From Paenibacillus terrae (GTDB lineage: Bacteria; Bacillota; Bacilli; Paenibacillales; Paenibacillaceae), in assembly GCF_005217525.1 (NCBI RefSeq), contig NZ_PNXQ01000014.1, positions 1 through 51,475 of the forward strand: 51,475 bases of DNA. Reading direction: 5' to 3'. Below are positions 42,574 through 51,021 of this stretch, piece after piece (position 1 is the stretch's first letter; the number at the start of each line of letters is the position of its first letter). The notes beneath the pieces were generated by a model, which worked only from the letters and a program-made list of their open reading frames with translations, searched no databases and was not told the origin of the DNA. Both the position numbers and the translations under genes were made by a program.

Positions 42574-43233
42574 ATGATTCGCAGAAAAGGTTTTGATGAA
42601 GGATTAGATGAACTGAGAGCTGTACTGCGTGAAATGGGTGCACATGTATCGAAGGCACTCGATCAGGCCATTGAATGTTTGCAGACCAAAAATACGGAAT
42701 TGGCTCAGCAGGTGGTCAAAAATGATGCATCCCTCAATGCGCTGGAAGAGAACATTCTCGATATGGGCTCCAAGCTCATTATTACCCAGCAGCCGGTAGC
42801 CAAGGATTTGCGCCGGATCATTGTTGCATTTAAAATTTCCAGTGATCTGGAAAGGATGGGGGATTTGGCACTCGATATTGCCAAGGTCACGCTGCGTCTG
42901 GAAGGGCAGCAGGTCATCAAGCCGCTGGTGGATATTCCGCATATGGCTTCAATCGTCAAAGAAATGATTGACGACGCGATTACATCCTATCTGGATGAAA
43001 ATACAGATTTGGCTTATAAAATGGCCAAAGAGGATGATCGTGTAGATTCCATATATAGCCATATGATCAGCAATCTGTATGTGTTTATGGTAGAAAAGCC
43101 TGAGGAAGCTCCGCAAGGCATGCTGCAACTGCTCGTCGGACGTTATATTGAACGGATTGGCGACCATGCGACGAATATCGGTGAAAGCACTGTATATCTC
43201 GTGACAGGGGAGCGACCAGATTTGAACCAGTAG
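42574..43233 (+). CDS. phoU: Phosphate signalling protein PhoU
   Basis: A 219-residue all-helical protein with the two PhoU repeats (about 10-105 and 110-210): DLERMGDLALDIAK and YIERIGDHATNIGE are the metal-binding E/DxxxD-type motifs of each repeat. ATG 42574 is chosen for AGGAGGGGTGA eight bases before it. It lies about 40 bases after pstB2, so both are one operon. PhoU restrains PhoR signalling and Pst uptake when phosphate is plentiful in other bacteria. Confidence 0.95.
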   Translation: MIRRKGFDEGLDELRAVLREMGAHVSKALDQAIECLQTKNTELAQQVVKNDASLNALEENILDMGSKLIITQQPVAKDLRRIIVAFKISSDLERMGDLALDIAKVTLRLEGQQVIKPLVDIPHMASIVKEMIDDAITSYLDENTDLAYKMAKEDDRVDSIYSHMISNLYVFMVEKPEEAPQGMLQLLVGRYIERIGDHATNIGESTVYLVTGERPDLNQ

Positions 43234-43248
43234 GACTTTGAGGAATAT

Positions 43249-43318
43249 AACGGTTGTTTCTGACCCAGACTTGTCTTTGAGCAAAAGACGAATTTGGTTA
43301 GGAAGCAGCCGTTTTTTT
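43249..43318 (+). terminator. Terminator hairpin after phoU
   Basis: An imperfect stem AACGGTTGTTTCTGACC with GGTTAGGAAGCAGCCGTT (wobble pairs and a bulge) encloses a smaller hairpin GTCTTTG/CAAAAGAC (43273-43289) and ends in a T run. Confidence 0.75.
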
Positions 43319-43409
43319 CTGAAAAAGGGACCTTTATGTTAAGATAGGAAAAGGAATGCGTAAAACGAAAGAACGTTTCAAATGCATTGATGAACTTGCG
43401 AGGTGCTAA

Positions 43410-46064
43410 ATGGATAAACTCATGCTTATAGATGGCAACAGTATCATTTACCGGGCGTTTTTTGCTATGCCGCCGTTAACGAATTCGAGCGGACAGCAGA
43501 CGAACGCGGTGTACGGATTTACAACGATGTTGCTGCGGCTTTTGGAGGAGCATAAGCCGACGCATATACTGGTTGCCTTTGATGCTGGAAAAATAACGTT
43601 TCGCCATAAAGGATACGAGGATTACAAGGGTGGACGGGAGAAAACACCGCCGGAGCTGTCCCAACAATTCCCGCTGCTGAAAGAGCTGCTAACCGCCTTC
43701 GGGATTGCCCAGTTTGAGCTGGATGGTTATGAGGCGGACGATATCATTGGAACCCTGTCTAAAACCGCGGACGAAGCTGGTTTTAACGTGCTGGTGGTTA
43801 CCGGAGATAAGGATATGCTTCAGTTGGCTTCGGACAACGTCACTGTCGGATTGACCCGCAAAGGGGTTACCGAGGTGGAGGCATACGGACCTGAACAGAT
43901 TCAGGAGCGTTATGGCTTGAAGCCGCTGCAAATCATCGACCTCAAAGGTCTGATGGGCGATACGTCGGACAACATTCCCGGGATTCCGGGTGTGGGGGAA
44001 AAGACAGCGCTCAAGCTCCTGCATCAGTATGGATCAGTCGAAGAGGTGCTGGCGCATACGGATGAGCTGAAAGGCAAGATGAAAGAGCGCGTCGAAACGC
44101 ATGCAGATGATGCACGGATGAGCAAGGATTTGGCGACCATCTATCGGGATGTAACGCTGGACAAGCAGCTGGAGGATGTTGTCTTCGGCGGGCTGCAAGC
44201 AGAAACGGCGGGGCCTGCTCTGGCGAAGCTGGAGTTCAAGTCCTTGCTGGAGCGGTTATCCTTTTCGGGAGAGGTTGGCAGTGCAGGAATAGACGTAGAG
44301 GAAGCCGCGGCTGACGTGACCGTACTGGACGAGCAGCGGATTGGCGAGCTGGTACATGTACTGGATACCGTCGATCTGCTGCATGTCGAGACCCATGGCG
44401 ACAATCCGCATCATGCTGAAATTGTGGGGCTGGTCTTTGGTGGAGCGGGACGACAGTTTTTTATGACCTTGGATGTACTGCAAACTGATGCAGCCAAGCC
44501 TGTCCGCGAATGGCTCGCCGATGCTGGGCGTAAAAAGCGGGGGCATGATCTGCACCGTACGGATTTAGCCTTGCATTGGCACGGGATCGAATTTGCCGGG
44601 GCCGAGTTCGATGTCCAGTTGGCCGGATATTTGCTGGACCCAACGGATGCGAACCAGTCACTGAGCGGATTGGCAGCCAAATATGGCTTGTCTTCGATTC
44701 GTCCGGATGATGAAGTCTTCGGCAAAGGCGCTAAATATAAAGTGCCTGATGTGGATGTGCTGTCCGATCATGTGGCGCGTAAGGCGGCGGTGATTGAAGC
44801 GCTGGTGCCTGTACAGCAGGCCGAGCTGGAAAAAACGGAAATGCACAAGCTCTTCCATGAGCTGGAAATGCCGTTGTCCCGCATTTTAGCGGATATGGAG
44901 AAGCAGGGCATTTTGGTTCATGTGGAAGAGCTGCGCGCTTTGGGTAAAGAATTTGAAGCCCAGATTGAAACGCTGGTGCGCGAGATATACAGCATTGCCG
45001 GTGTGGAGTTCAATCTGAATTCGCCCAAGCAGCTAGGTGAAATTTTGTTCGATAAGCTGGGCCTTCCTGTTATTAAAAAGACGAAAACCGGGTACTCCAC
45101 CGATGCCGAGGTACTGGAAAAGCTCGCCCCATATCATGATATTGTGCAAAACATTTTGCAGTACCGTACCATTGCGAAACTCCAATCCACGTATGTGGAA
45201 GGATTACTTAAGGAAATTTCGGATAAAACGGGCAAGTTGCATACGTATTTCCGGCAGACGGTTGCAGCAACCGGACGCTTGAGCAGCCAATTTCCAAATT
45301 TGCAAAATATTCCGATTCGTCTGGAAGAGGGACGTAAAATCCGTAAGGTATTTGTGCCGTCCGAGCCGGGCTGGTCTATTCTGGCAGCGGACTATTCGCA
45401 GATCGAGCTGCGAGTGCTGGCTGATATTTCGGATGATGAGCGCTTGAAGGAAGCCTTTGTCCATGATATGGACATTCATACGAAGACCGCGTCCGATGTT
45501 TTCGGCATCCCTGCGGAAGCCGTAGATTCTAACATGCGGCGTTCTGCCAAGGCGGTTAACTTCGGGATTGTCTACGGGATCAGTGATTACGGTTTGTCGC
45601 AAAACCTGAATATTACGCGCAAGGAAGCGGCTCGCTTTATTGACCAATATTTTGACGTGTTCCAGGGCGTTCGTCGTTACATGGATGATATTGTGAAGGA
45701 TGCGAAGCGGGACGGATACGTAAAAACGCTGCTGGAGCGCAGACGTTATTTGCCGGAGATTAACGCCAGCAACTTCAACCTGCGTTCGTTCGCGGAGCGT
45801 ACCGCAATGAATACGCCGATTCAAGGTACCGCAGCCGATATTATCAAACTGGCGATGGTACAGATGGATGTGGCGCTTCGCGACCGTAATCTTCGCAGTC
45901 GTATGCTGCTTCAAGTACATGATGAGCTTGTTTTCGAGGTTCCGCCGGAGGAAATGGAAACGATGAAAGAGCTTGTCCCGGCTACGATGGAAGCGGCGCT
46001 GAAGCTGTCTGTACCGCTCAAAGCGGAAGTTAGCTATGGAAGTAATTGGTATGAAGCGAAATAG
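43410..46064 (+). CDS. polA: DNA polymerase I
   Basis: An 884-residue Pol I. Residues 1 to about 290 are the 5'-3' exonuclease with LIDGNSIIYRAFFA, VAFDAGKITFRH and GDTSDNIPGIPGVGEKTA. The middle proofreading-type domain is degenerate: LLHVETHGDN stands where the catalytic DxE would be, so 3'-5' exonuclease activity is probably absent, as in other Bacillales. The polymerase domain has motif A LAADYSQIELRVLAD, motif B RRSAKAVNFGIVYGISDYG and motif C LLQVHDELVFEVP. It works in Okazaki fragment processing and repair. It starts the polA-mutM-ytaF-coaE-transglycosylase run. Confidence 0.97.
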   Translation: MDKLMLIDGNSIIYRAFFAMPPLTNSSGQQTNAVYGFTTMLLRLLEEHKPTHILVAFDAGKITFRHKGYEDYKGGREKTPPELSQQFPLLKELLTAFGIAQFELDGYEADDIIGTLSKTADEAGFNVLVVTGDKDMLQLASDNVTVGLTRKGVTEVEAYGPEQIQERYGLKPLQIIDLKGLMGDTSDNIPGIPGVGEKTALKLLHQYGSVEEVLAHTDELKGKMKERVETHADDARMSKDLATIYRDVTLDKQLEDVVFGGLQAETAGPALAKLEFKSLLERLSFSGEVGSAGIDVEEAAADVTVLDEQRIGELVHVLDTVDLLHVETHGDNPHHAEIVGLVFGGAGRQFFMTLDVLQTDAAKPVREWLADAGRKKRGHDLHRTDLALHWHGIEFAGAEFDVQLAGYLLDPTDANQSLSGLAAKYGLSSIRPDDEVFGKGAKYKVPDVDVLSDHVARKAAVIEALVPVQQAELEKTEMHKLFHELEMPLSRILADMEKQGILVHVEELRALGKEFEAQIETLVREIYSIAGVEFNLNSPKQLGEILFDKLGLPVIKKTKTGYSTDAEVLEKLAPYHDIVQNILQYRTIAKLQSTYVEGLLKEISDKTGKLHTYFRQTVAATGRLSSQFPNLQNIPIRLEEGRKIRKVFVPSEPGWSILAADYSQIELRVLADISDDERLKEAFVHDMDIHTKTASDVFGIPAEAVDSNMRRSAKAVNFGIVYGISDYGLSQNLNITRKEAARFIDQYFDVFQGVRRYMDDIVKDAKRDGYVKTLLERRRYLPEINASNFNLRSFAERTAMNTPIQGTAADIIKLAMVQMDVALRDRNLRSRMLLQVHDELVFEVPPEEMETMKELVPATMEAALKLSVPLKAEVSYGSNWYEAK

Positions 46065-46135
46065 GTTATTTCAACGAGTAGATAGTCCCAATTTAACGCT
46101 GCTTCCGTTATAATATAGGGTGAGGTGAAGACATC

Positions 46136-46966
46136 ATGCCGGAATTACCGGAAGTAGAAACGATTAAACGAACGTTAAACGAGCTTATCGTCGATAAACA
46201 TATAGATCATGTGACCGTAAATCTGCCGCGCATTATTCAGCGGCCTGATGATATAAACGCTTTTGCTATGGAATTGGCTGATCATCGCATTACAGGAGTG
46301 GAGAGACGCGGGAAGTTTTTGCGGATTCTGCTGGACGGGCTGGTGCTTGTATCCCATCTCAGAATGGAAGGGCGATATGGCCTGTATTCGGAAAATGATC
46401 CTGTGGAAAAGCATACTCACGTTATCTTTCATTTTACGGATGGTACGGAATTACGCTATCAGGATGTTCGCCAATTCGGCACGATGCATTTATTTACGGA
46501 AGGACAGGATTTGCTGGAAAAGCCGCTGAACAAGCTCGGTTTGGAGCCGATGGAAGAATCCTTTACGCCGGAGGCGCTTCGCGCCGCTGTCGGTACCCGT
46601 TCAACCTCGATCAAGGCTGCCCTGTTAAACCAGTCATATGTCGTAGGCATCGGGAATATTTATGTGGATGAGTCGTTGTTTAAGGCGGGTATACATCCGG
46701 CACAGCCAGCCAAAAGTTTGGATGAAAACCAGTTTCGTGTGTTGCACGAAGCTATTATCTCCACTTTAAGCGCGTCGATTCTGGTCGGAGGTTCGTCCAT
46801 CAAATCATTCGTCAACGGGCAGGGTGAAGCGGGCGATTTTCAGCATCAATTGCAAATCTATGGACGTAGCGTTAAGCCTTGTGTTCACTGTGGTACATTG
46901 ATCGAAAAATCCGTCGTAGCCGGACGTGGTACACATCATTGCCCGGTCTGTCAGCCCCTGCGTTGA
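46136..46966 (+). CDS. mutM: Formamidopyrimidine-DNA glycosylase (MutM/Fpg)
   Basis: A 276-residue DNA glycosylase/AP lyase. The invariant N-terminus MPELPEVETI provides the catalytic Pro2 and Glu3; the helix-two-turn-helix is seen in NQSYVVGIGNIYVDESLF and the C-terminal zinc finger in CVHCG and CPVCQ. It removes 8-oxoguanine and formamidopyrimidines. It lies 71 bases after polA, with a TATAAT at 46109 before it. The polA-mutM-ytaF-coaE order is conserved in Bacillales. Confidence 0.96.
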   Translation: MPELPEVETIKRTLNELIVDKHIDHVTVNLPRIIQRPDDINAFAMELADHRITGVERRGKFLRILLDGLVLVSHLRMEGRYGLYSENDPVEKHTHVIFHFTDGTELRYQDVRQFGTMHLFTEGQDLLEKPLNKLGLEPMEESFTPEALRAAVGTRSTSIKAALLNQSYVVGIGNIYVDESLFKAGIHPAQPAKSLDENQFRVLHEAIISTLSASILVGGSSIKSFVNGQGEAGDFQHQLQIYGRSVKPCVHCGTLIEKSVVAGRGTHHCPVCQPLR

Positions 46967-47077
46967 ACAGGTACAGTCACCCAAAGCCCATTCCTCTCAT
47001 ATATTGATTCCAAGTACCAATACTGCGAAGGGTTCCGGCTGCTTTAGGGCCCTTCCTTCGCAATGGGGGGAATTGGA

Positions 47078-47770
47078 GTGGCTAATCATTGGGGAGCCCT
47101 GCTGCTGCTGGCATTTGCGCTAAGTCTTGACAGTTTCGGAGTCGGTGTTACATATGGGCTACGCAAAATGAAAATTCCACTGCTGTCCATTGTTATCATT
47201 TCAGTATGCTCAGGTTTGGTCATTGGCATATCCATGCAGCTAGGCGCATTATTGTCCCAGGTTCTGTCTCCTGTATATACGACGGTTTTTGGCGCTGTCA
47301 TTCTGATTGGGATTGGCTGTCACTCTTTGTATCAGTCTCTGCATCGCAAGGAAGATTTGATTGATGATCCTGATCCTGTGAGCAGAAATGTTCTGGAGGC
47401 TGAGAAATCCTTAGAAGTGCAAGAGGAACGGACTGTGTTTTCTTTGGAATTCCGCAAATGGGGTCTCGTTATTCGGATTCTCCGAAGTCCGTCTGCTGCA
47501 GATATGGACCGTTCAGGCAGTATATCCGCTACGGAGGCGATTTGGTTAGGGATCGCTTTATCGGTAGATGCGTTCGGTGCAGGATTGGGAGCAGCTATGT
47601 TGGGCTTCCAGCCACTCGCTACCGCGCTGGCTATTGCATTTTTCAGCGGGACATTTTTGATTGCAGGTATGAAAACAGGTTTCTGTCTATCGGCATTTCG
47701 ATTTATGAAGGCGCTGGGTGTGTTACCGGCATTATTATTGATTATGATGGGTATATTGAAGCTGTTATGA
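47078..47770 (+). CDS. ytaF: Sporulation membrane protein YtaF (MntP-like fold)
   Basis: A 230-residue membrane protein; I take GTG 47078, which has GGGGGG seven bases upstream (ATG 47063 lies in that site). Six helices are arranged as two triplets, each with an ALSLDSFGVG or ALSVDAFGAG motif, the acidic pattern seen in MntP-type manganese exporters. The central cytoplasmic loop holds DMDRSGSISATE (47501-47536), an EF-hand-like calcium loop with acidic or hydroxyl residues at positions 1, 3, 5, 9 and 12 and glycine at 6. Matches YtaF (TIGR02840-type) in place and length. Ion specificity is unknown. Confidence 0.88.
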   Translation: MANHWGALLLLAFALSLDSFGVGVTYGLRKMKIPLLSIVIISVCSGLVIGISMQLGALLSQVLSPVYTTVFGAVILIGIGCHSLYQSLHRKEDLIDDPDPVSRNVLEAEKSLEVQEERTVFSLEFRKWGLVIRILRSPSAADMDRSGSISATEAIWLGIALSVDAFGAGLGAAMLGFQPLATALAIAFFSGTFLIAGMKTGFCLSAFRFMKALGVLPALLLIMMGILKLL

Positions 47771-47781
47771 GGTGAAAGAGC

Positions 47782-48378
47782 ATGAATATCGGATTAACCG
47801 GAGGTATTGCTACCGGTAAAAGCACCGTGTCGGCTCTACTGGTCGCCAAGGGTGCGCTGCTGATCGACGCAGATGCCATTGCCCGGGAAGTAATGCTTCC
47901 GGGGCAACCGGTGCTGACGGCGGTCATACAGCATTTTGGACAAGCTGTGATGAACAGTGATGGAACTTTGCACCGCAAAAAGCTGGGCGAGATTGTATTT
48001 GAAGACCCTGCTCAGAGGCAGGCGCTTAACGATATTACACATCCTGCGATTCGTGAGGAAATGCGTACGCGCATGGGATCTTACGAACGCGAACATCCGG
48101 ACAAACTTATTTTGGCGGATATCCCGTTACTGTATGAGTCAGGGCTGGAAAGCTTGTACGATGAAATTATGGTGGTATACGTACCACGCGATGTGCAGCT
48201 CCAGCGTCTGATGCTCAGAGATGGATTGACCGAGGAACAAGCCGGACTTCGGTTATCCGCGCAAATGGATATTGAACAAAAAAGAAGCCTGGCTGATATC
48301 GTCATCGACAATAGTGGAACACAGGCTGAAACAAAACAGCAAATTGATCAATTCTGGCAGCGAAAGGGACTGGCATGA
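47782..48378 (+). CDS. coaE: Dephospho-CoA kinase
   Basis: A 198-residue P-loop kinase: NIGLTGGIATGKSTV is the Walker A, IDADAIAREVM the substrate-binding acidic segment and ILADIPLLYESGLE the CoA-domain region; DGLTEEQAGLRLSAQM follows. It phosphorylates dephospho-CoA at the 3'-hydroxyl, the last step of CoA synthesis. GAGGTGA precedes the ATG; the stop overlaps the transglycosylase start by four bases. Eleven bases after ytaF. Confidence 0.96.
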   Translation: MNIGLTGGIATGKSTVSALLVAKGALLIDADAIAREVMLPGQPVLTAVIQHFGQAVMNSDGTLHRKKLGEIVFEDPAQRQALNDITHPAIREEMRTRMGSYEREHPDKLILADIPLLYESGLESLYDEIMVVYVPRDVQLQRLMLRDGLTEEQAGLRLSAQMDIEQKRSLADIVIDNSGTQAETKQQIDQFWQRKGLA

Positions 48379-48938
48379 ATATTTTGCGCAAAAAAAGAGT
48401 CCTGCTGACTTTGTTTGTTGGGTTTGTCTTGATTCTGTTTTTTAATTCAAACTGGATGTCGTGGTTCTATCCGATTCAATATAAGGATGAGATCCGGCAA
48501 TACTCGCAGACGTATGAAGTGGACCCGTTTTTGGTGGCGTCCATTATCCGTGTTGAGACGAATTTTAAGGCCAGCAAGCAGTCGCACAAAGGTGCACTGG
48601 GACTCATGCAGATCATGCCTGATACGGCGAATTGGATTATGGACAGCACCCAGATCCAAAAGGTTCCGCTGGATAACGTCAAGCACGAGCCCGGCACCAA
48701 CATTGAGCTGGGAACCTGGTATGTGCATAACCTGTCGGTAAAATTTAAGAATAATCCCATAGCTATCGTTGCAGCTTACAACGCGGGCCCCGGTAAAGTG
48801 CAGGAGTGGCTAGATAAGGGCGTATGGGATGGGAAAGAAGAATCCATTAAGCAAATCCCTTTTGGCGAGACACGACATTATGTACAGCGGGTTATATACT
48901 ACTACAGGCAGTATACGAAGATTTATAATCAGTTTTAA
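48375..48938 (+). CDS. Membrane-anchored lytic transglycosylase (SLT domain)
   Basis: A 187-residue protein with a single N-terminal membrane anchor (about residues 8-27) and an extracytoplasmic lysozyme-like SLT domain: catalytic Glu in SIIRVETNFKASKQS, then GALGLMQIMPDTA and IAAYNAGPGKV-type segment VAAYNAGPGKVQEW. It cleaves peptidoglycan between MurNAc and GlcNAc with a 1,6-anhydro product. The ATG overlaps the coaE stop (ATGA), so it is coupled. The same gene follows coaE in several Bacillales. Confidence 0.92.
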   Translation: MNILRKKRVLLTLFVGFVLILFFNSNWMSWFYPIQYKDEIRQYSQTYEVDPFLVASIIRVETNFKASKQSHKGALGLMQIMPDTANWIMDSTQIQKVPLDNVKHEPGTNIELGTWYVHNLSVKFKNNPIAIVAAYNAGPGKVQEWLDKGVWDGKEESIKQIPFGETRHYVQRVIYYYRQYTKIYNQF

Positions 48939-48998
48939 TGGGTGACGAGGCAGCATGTAAATATATCATGACAATATGGGCCTTTTTCCATTAAAATG

Positions 48999-49049
48999 AA
49001 AAAAGTGCAGGACAGACTGTGTTTGGCAGCCCATCCGTACACTTTTTTT
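48999..49049. terminator. Bidirectional terminator between the transglycosylase and SASP genes
   Basis: AAAAAAGTG (48999-49007) pairs with CACTTTTTT (49040-49048) around a long loop; A and T tracts on the outer ends allow use from both sides. Confidence 0.7.
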
Positions 49050-49070
49050 GTTACTTCTGCGTTACCGCGA

Positions 49071-49295
49071 TTATTGGTATTGACCTGCCAATTGTTGTTC
49101 GGCGATCGTTACGAGGCGTTTTGTAATGTAGCCCCCGATCGAACCGTTCTCATAGGAAGTCATGTTACCTTGGTATCCATCTTGAGGAATGCTGATACCC
49201 AGCTCTTGAGCGATTTCATATTTCATTTGCTCCAGAGCGCCGGAGGCTTTGCTGACTACCAGGTTGTTGGAGTTGCCATTGTTTCCTTGTGCCAT
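49071..49295 (-). CDS. Alpha/beta-type small acid-soluble spore protein
   Basis: A 74-residue SASP: asparagine-rich N-terminus (MAQGNNGNSNNL), the GPR protease site region MKYEIAQELGI and the second conserved block GYQGNMTSYENGSIGGYITKRLV. These proteins coat spore DNA, protecting it from UV and heat, and are degraded at germination. GAGGAGGTGA sits just before the ATG. The -10-like CATAATA about 32 bases upstream fits sigma-G, the forespore factor that reads ssp genes. Confidence 0.95.
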   Translation of the reverse strand: MAQGNNGNSNNLVVSKASGALEQMKYEIAQELGISIPQDGYQGNMTSYENGSIGGYITKRLVTIAEQQLAGQYQ

Positions 49296-49326
49296 TGTTG
49301 TTCACCTCCTCGCGACGTGGTAAACA

Positions 49327-49333
49327 TATTATG
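49327..49333 (-). promoter_or_regulatory. Sigma-G -10 element of the SASP gene
   Basis: CATAATA on the minus strand matches the sigma-G -10 consensus CATNHTA. About 18 bases upstream is GTAAT, a weak version of the -35 GHATR. Confidence 0.55.
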
Positions 49334-49340
49334 AACCGTT

Positions 49341-49369
49341 TTGACAAAATTATTACGAAAAAGTATAGA
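49341..49369 (+). promoter_or_regulatory. Sigma-A promoter of nrdR
   Basis: TTGACA (49341-49346), 17 bases, TATAGA (49364-49369), about 30 bases before the ATG at 49401. It overlaps the divergent SASP promoter region. Confidence 0.8.
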
Positions 49370-49400
49370 GAATTTATTGGAAAAAGGAAGTGGTGAATTT

Positions 49401-49868
49401 ATGAAATGTCCGTACTGTACCTACAATGGAACAAAGGTGCTGGACTCGCGGCCCGCGAATGACAACAAGTCCATCCGCCGCCGCCGTGAATGTGAGCAAT
49501 GTGCTAGGCGTTTTACCACCTTTGAAATGGTGGAGGAGACTCCGTTGATGGTCATTAAAAAAGATGGCAGCCGTGAAGAATTCAGCCGTGATAAAATGCT
49601 GCGCGGTCTCATTCGGGCCTGCGAGAAGCGTCCTGTATCAGTCGAGCAGCTGGATATGATCGTATCCCAGGTGGAAAATGCTATCCGCAACACAGCCGCC
49701 ACTGAAGTGGACAGCCAGCAGATCGGCGAGCTGGTCATGGAACAGCTCTATCCTGTTGATGAGGTCGCCTACGTACGCTTTGCGTCCGTATATCGGCAGT
49801 TCAAAGACATCAACATGTTTATGAAGGAACTGAAAACACTTTTATCCAAAGATGCAGCCAGCGACTAG
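49401..49868 (+). CDS. nrdR: Transcriptional repressor NrdR
   Basis: A 155-residue protein from ATG 49401; the frame is open 20 codons upstream, but the promoter lies there. It has the N-terminal zinc ribbon (CPYC at 3-6, CEQCARRF at about 31) and an ATP-cone (about 48-138, [18 protein letters not shown]). NrdR senses ATP/dATP and represses ribonucleotide reductase genes. Size and the domain order are those of the family. A long hairpin overlaps its stop codon. Confidence 0.96.
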   Translation: MKCPYCTYNGTKVLDSRPANDNKSIRRRRECEQCARRFTTFEMVEETPLMVIKKDGSREEFSRDKMLRGLIRACEKRPVSVEQLDMIVSQVENAIRNTAATEVDSQQIGELVMEQLYPVDEVAYVRFASVYRQFKDINMFMKELKTLLSKDAASD

Positions 49869-49888
49869 ATCGCTGACTGTATCTTTGG
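49846..49888 (+). other. Long hairpin across the nrdR stop codon
   Basis: A 19-bp inverted repeat (49846-49864 with 49870-49888) with one G-T pair and one mismatch, loop CTAGA containing the stop. No T run follows on either strand, so it is not a standard terminator; it may protect or process the mRNA. Confidence 0.7.
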
Positions 49889-49998
49889 TTGATGGAGGAA
49901 GGGTAATTATAAATTTTTTATAAAAGTATTGACACAGGGGTAATAATTTTATATGATATAGGAGTCGCTTGAAACAGATGATTGAAATTACATAAAAT

Positions 49999-50074
49999 GG
50001 GGCCTTAGCTCAGCTGGGAGAGCGCATCGCTGGCAGCGATGAGGTCAGGGGTTCGATCCCCCTAGGCTCCACCA
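49999..50074 (+). tRNA. tRNA-Ala (anticodon GGC)
   Basis: Full cloverleaf: acceptor GGGGCCT with AGGCTCC, D-arm TAGCTCAGCTGGGAGAGC, anticodon stem CATCG/CGATG with loop CTGGCAG (anticodon GGC), T-arm with GGTTCGATCC, and encoded CCA at 50072-50074. Confidence 0.97.
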
Positions 50075-50083
50075 TAATAATAT

Positions 50084-50156
<73 letters not shown>

Positions 50157-50164
50157 TCCTTTAG

Positions 50165-50191
50165 AAAAACGGCAGAAATGCCGTTTTTTTG
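50165..50191 (+). terminator. Terminator of the tRNA pair
   Basis: AAAAACGGCA (50165-50174) pairs with TGCCGTTTTT (50179-50188), GAAA loop, followed by more T residues. Confidence 0.92.
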
Positions 50192-50261
50192 TTTTGAATT
50201 TAGCTTTGTTTTCCTTCGTGGTCACACGTTCGGTCACAGGAGGCCCTACATTTCTTGATGA

Positions 50262-50307
50262 AAAATAAACGCCATGTTCTCTCTAATGAGGACACGACGT
50301 TTATTTT
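50262..50307 (-). terminator. Terminator of the MarR gene
   Basis: A 20-base inverted repeat (50262-50281 with 50288-50307, several wobble pairs) whose minus-strand transcript ends in a U-rich tract; it lies about 50 bases past the MarR stop. Confidence 0.7.
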
Positions 50308-50356
50308 AGTTTTACTCCATGCTTTTAAGAAAGGCAGTCATCAACCTATGAACTTG

Positions 50357-50818
50357 TTACTTGTGATCAAATCCGTTAAAGTCCCTGAGCATTCCGATAA
50401 AATGTTCAAGTTGTTCATTGTCCCATCTTGAAATGTGTTCGTAAAATACAAATTCTTTCTCTTTTAGAGCATCAATCGTCTTTTGTTGTCCAAGCTCAGT
50501 GAGGGATAGAAGTATTCCTCGACGATCATCAGGGGAGGCTTCCCTTTTCACATAACCCAAAAGCTCAAGTTGTTTGACGAGACGGCTAACCGAACTGCGA
50601 TCCATAGCTGTTGATTCCGCCAGCATAGTGGCGCTTGTTGGTCCATATGAGTACAGCCAACGGATAATATGGAAACCCGCAGGTTGTATTGAAGGGTCAA
50701 AACGTGCTGCAGTTTTGACATTTAGCGCATGTGAGGCGCTTATGAGCGCATTGATTTGCTCGCCGAGTTCCAACTCCAGTTGTCCTCTCTGCGTATTTTT
50801 GTGTTGATTATCATTCAT
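50357..50818 (-). CDS. MarR-family transcriptional regulator
   Basis: A 153-residue winged-helix repressor. The DNA-binding part reads GPTSATMLAESTAMDRSSVSRLVKQLELLGYVKRE followed by the wing SPDDRRGILLSLTELGQ, the conserved D-x-R-G of MarR proteins. AGGTGA lies eight bases before the ATG. It is divergent from an SDR gene at 51022; palindromes overlap the SDR promoter, so it probably represses itself and the SDR until an unknown, often aromatic or oxidising, ligand is present. Confidence 0.92.
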   Translation of the reverse strand: MNDNQHKNTQRGQLELELGEQINALISASHALNVKTAARFDPSIQPAGFHIIRWLYSYGPTSATMLAESTAMDRSSVSRLVKQLELLGYVKREASPDDRRGILLSLTELGQQKTIDALKEKEFVFYEHISRWDNEQLEHFIGMLRDFNGFDHK

Positions 50819-50868
50819 CCTATTTCACCTAACCTTAATTGATAAAGTAAATCATTCAAGTTAATTAA

Positions 50869-50910
50869 TTGACATATATCAATCAAAATAATATAGTTGA
50901 TTTATATCAA
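50869..50910 (+). promoter_or_regulatory. SDR promoter flanked by two MarR-like palindromes
   Basis: TTGACA (50869-50874), 17 bases, TATAGT (50892-50897) is a near-ideal promoter. TTGACATATATCAA (50869-50882) covers its -35 and TTGATTTATATCAA (50897-50910) starts at the end of its -10; both are TTGA-N6-TCAA palindromes, 28 bases apart. A third half-matching TGAT/ATCA pair lies at 50840-50854. Confidence 0.75.
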
Positions 50911-51021
50911 GTATATAGTCACGCCAACTGAATGTCAAAACTTAAGACGGGTCTAACAGAGCAAAGCAATGAACGGCCCATTACATTGACAATGACTATT
51001 TCTGCACAAAGGAGAATCAAT

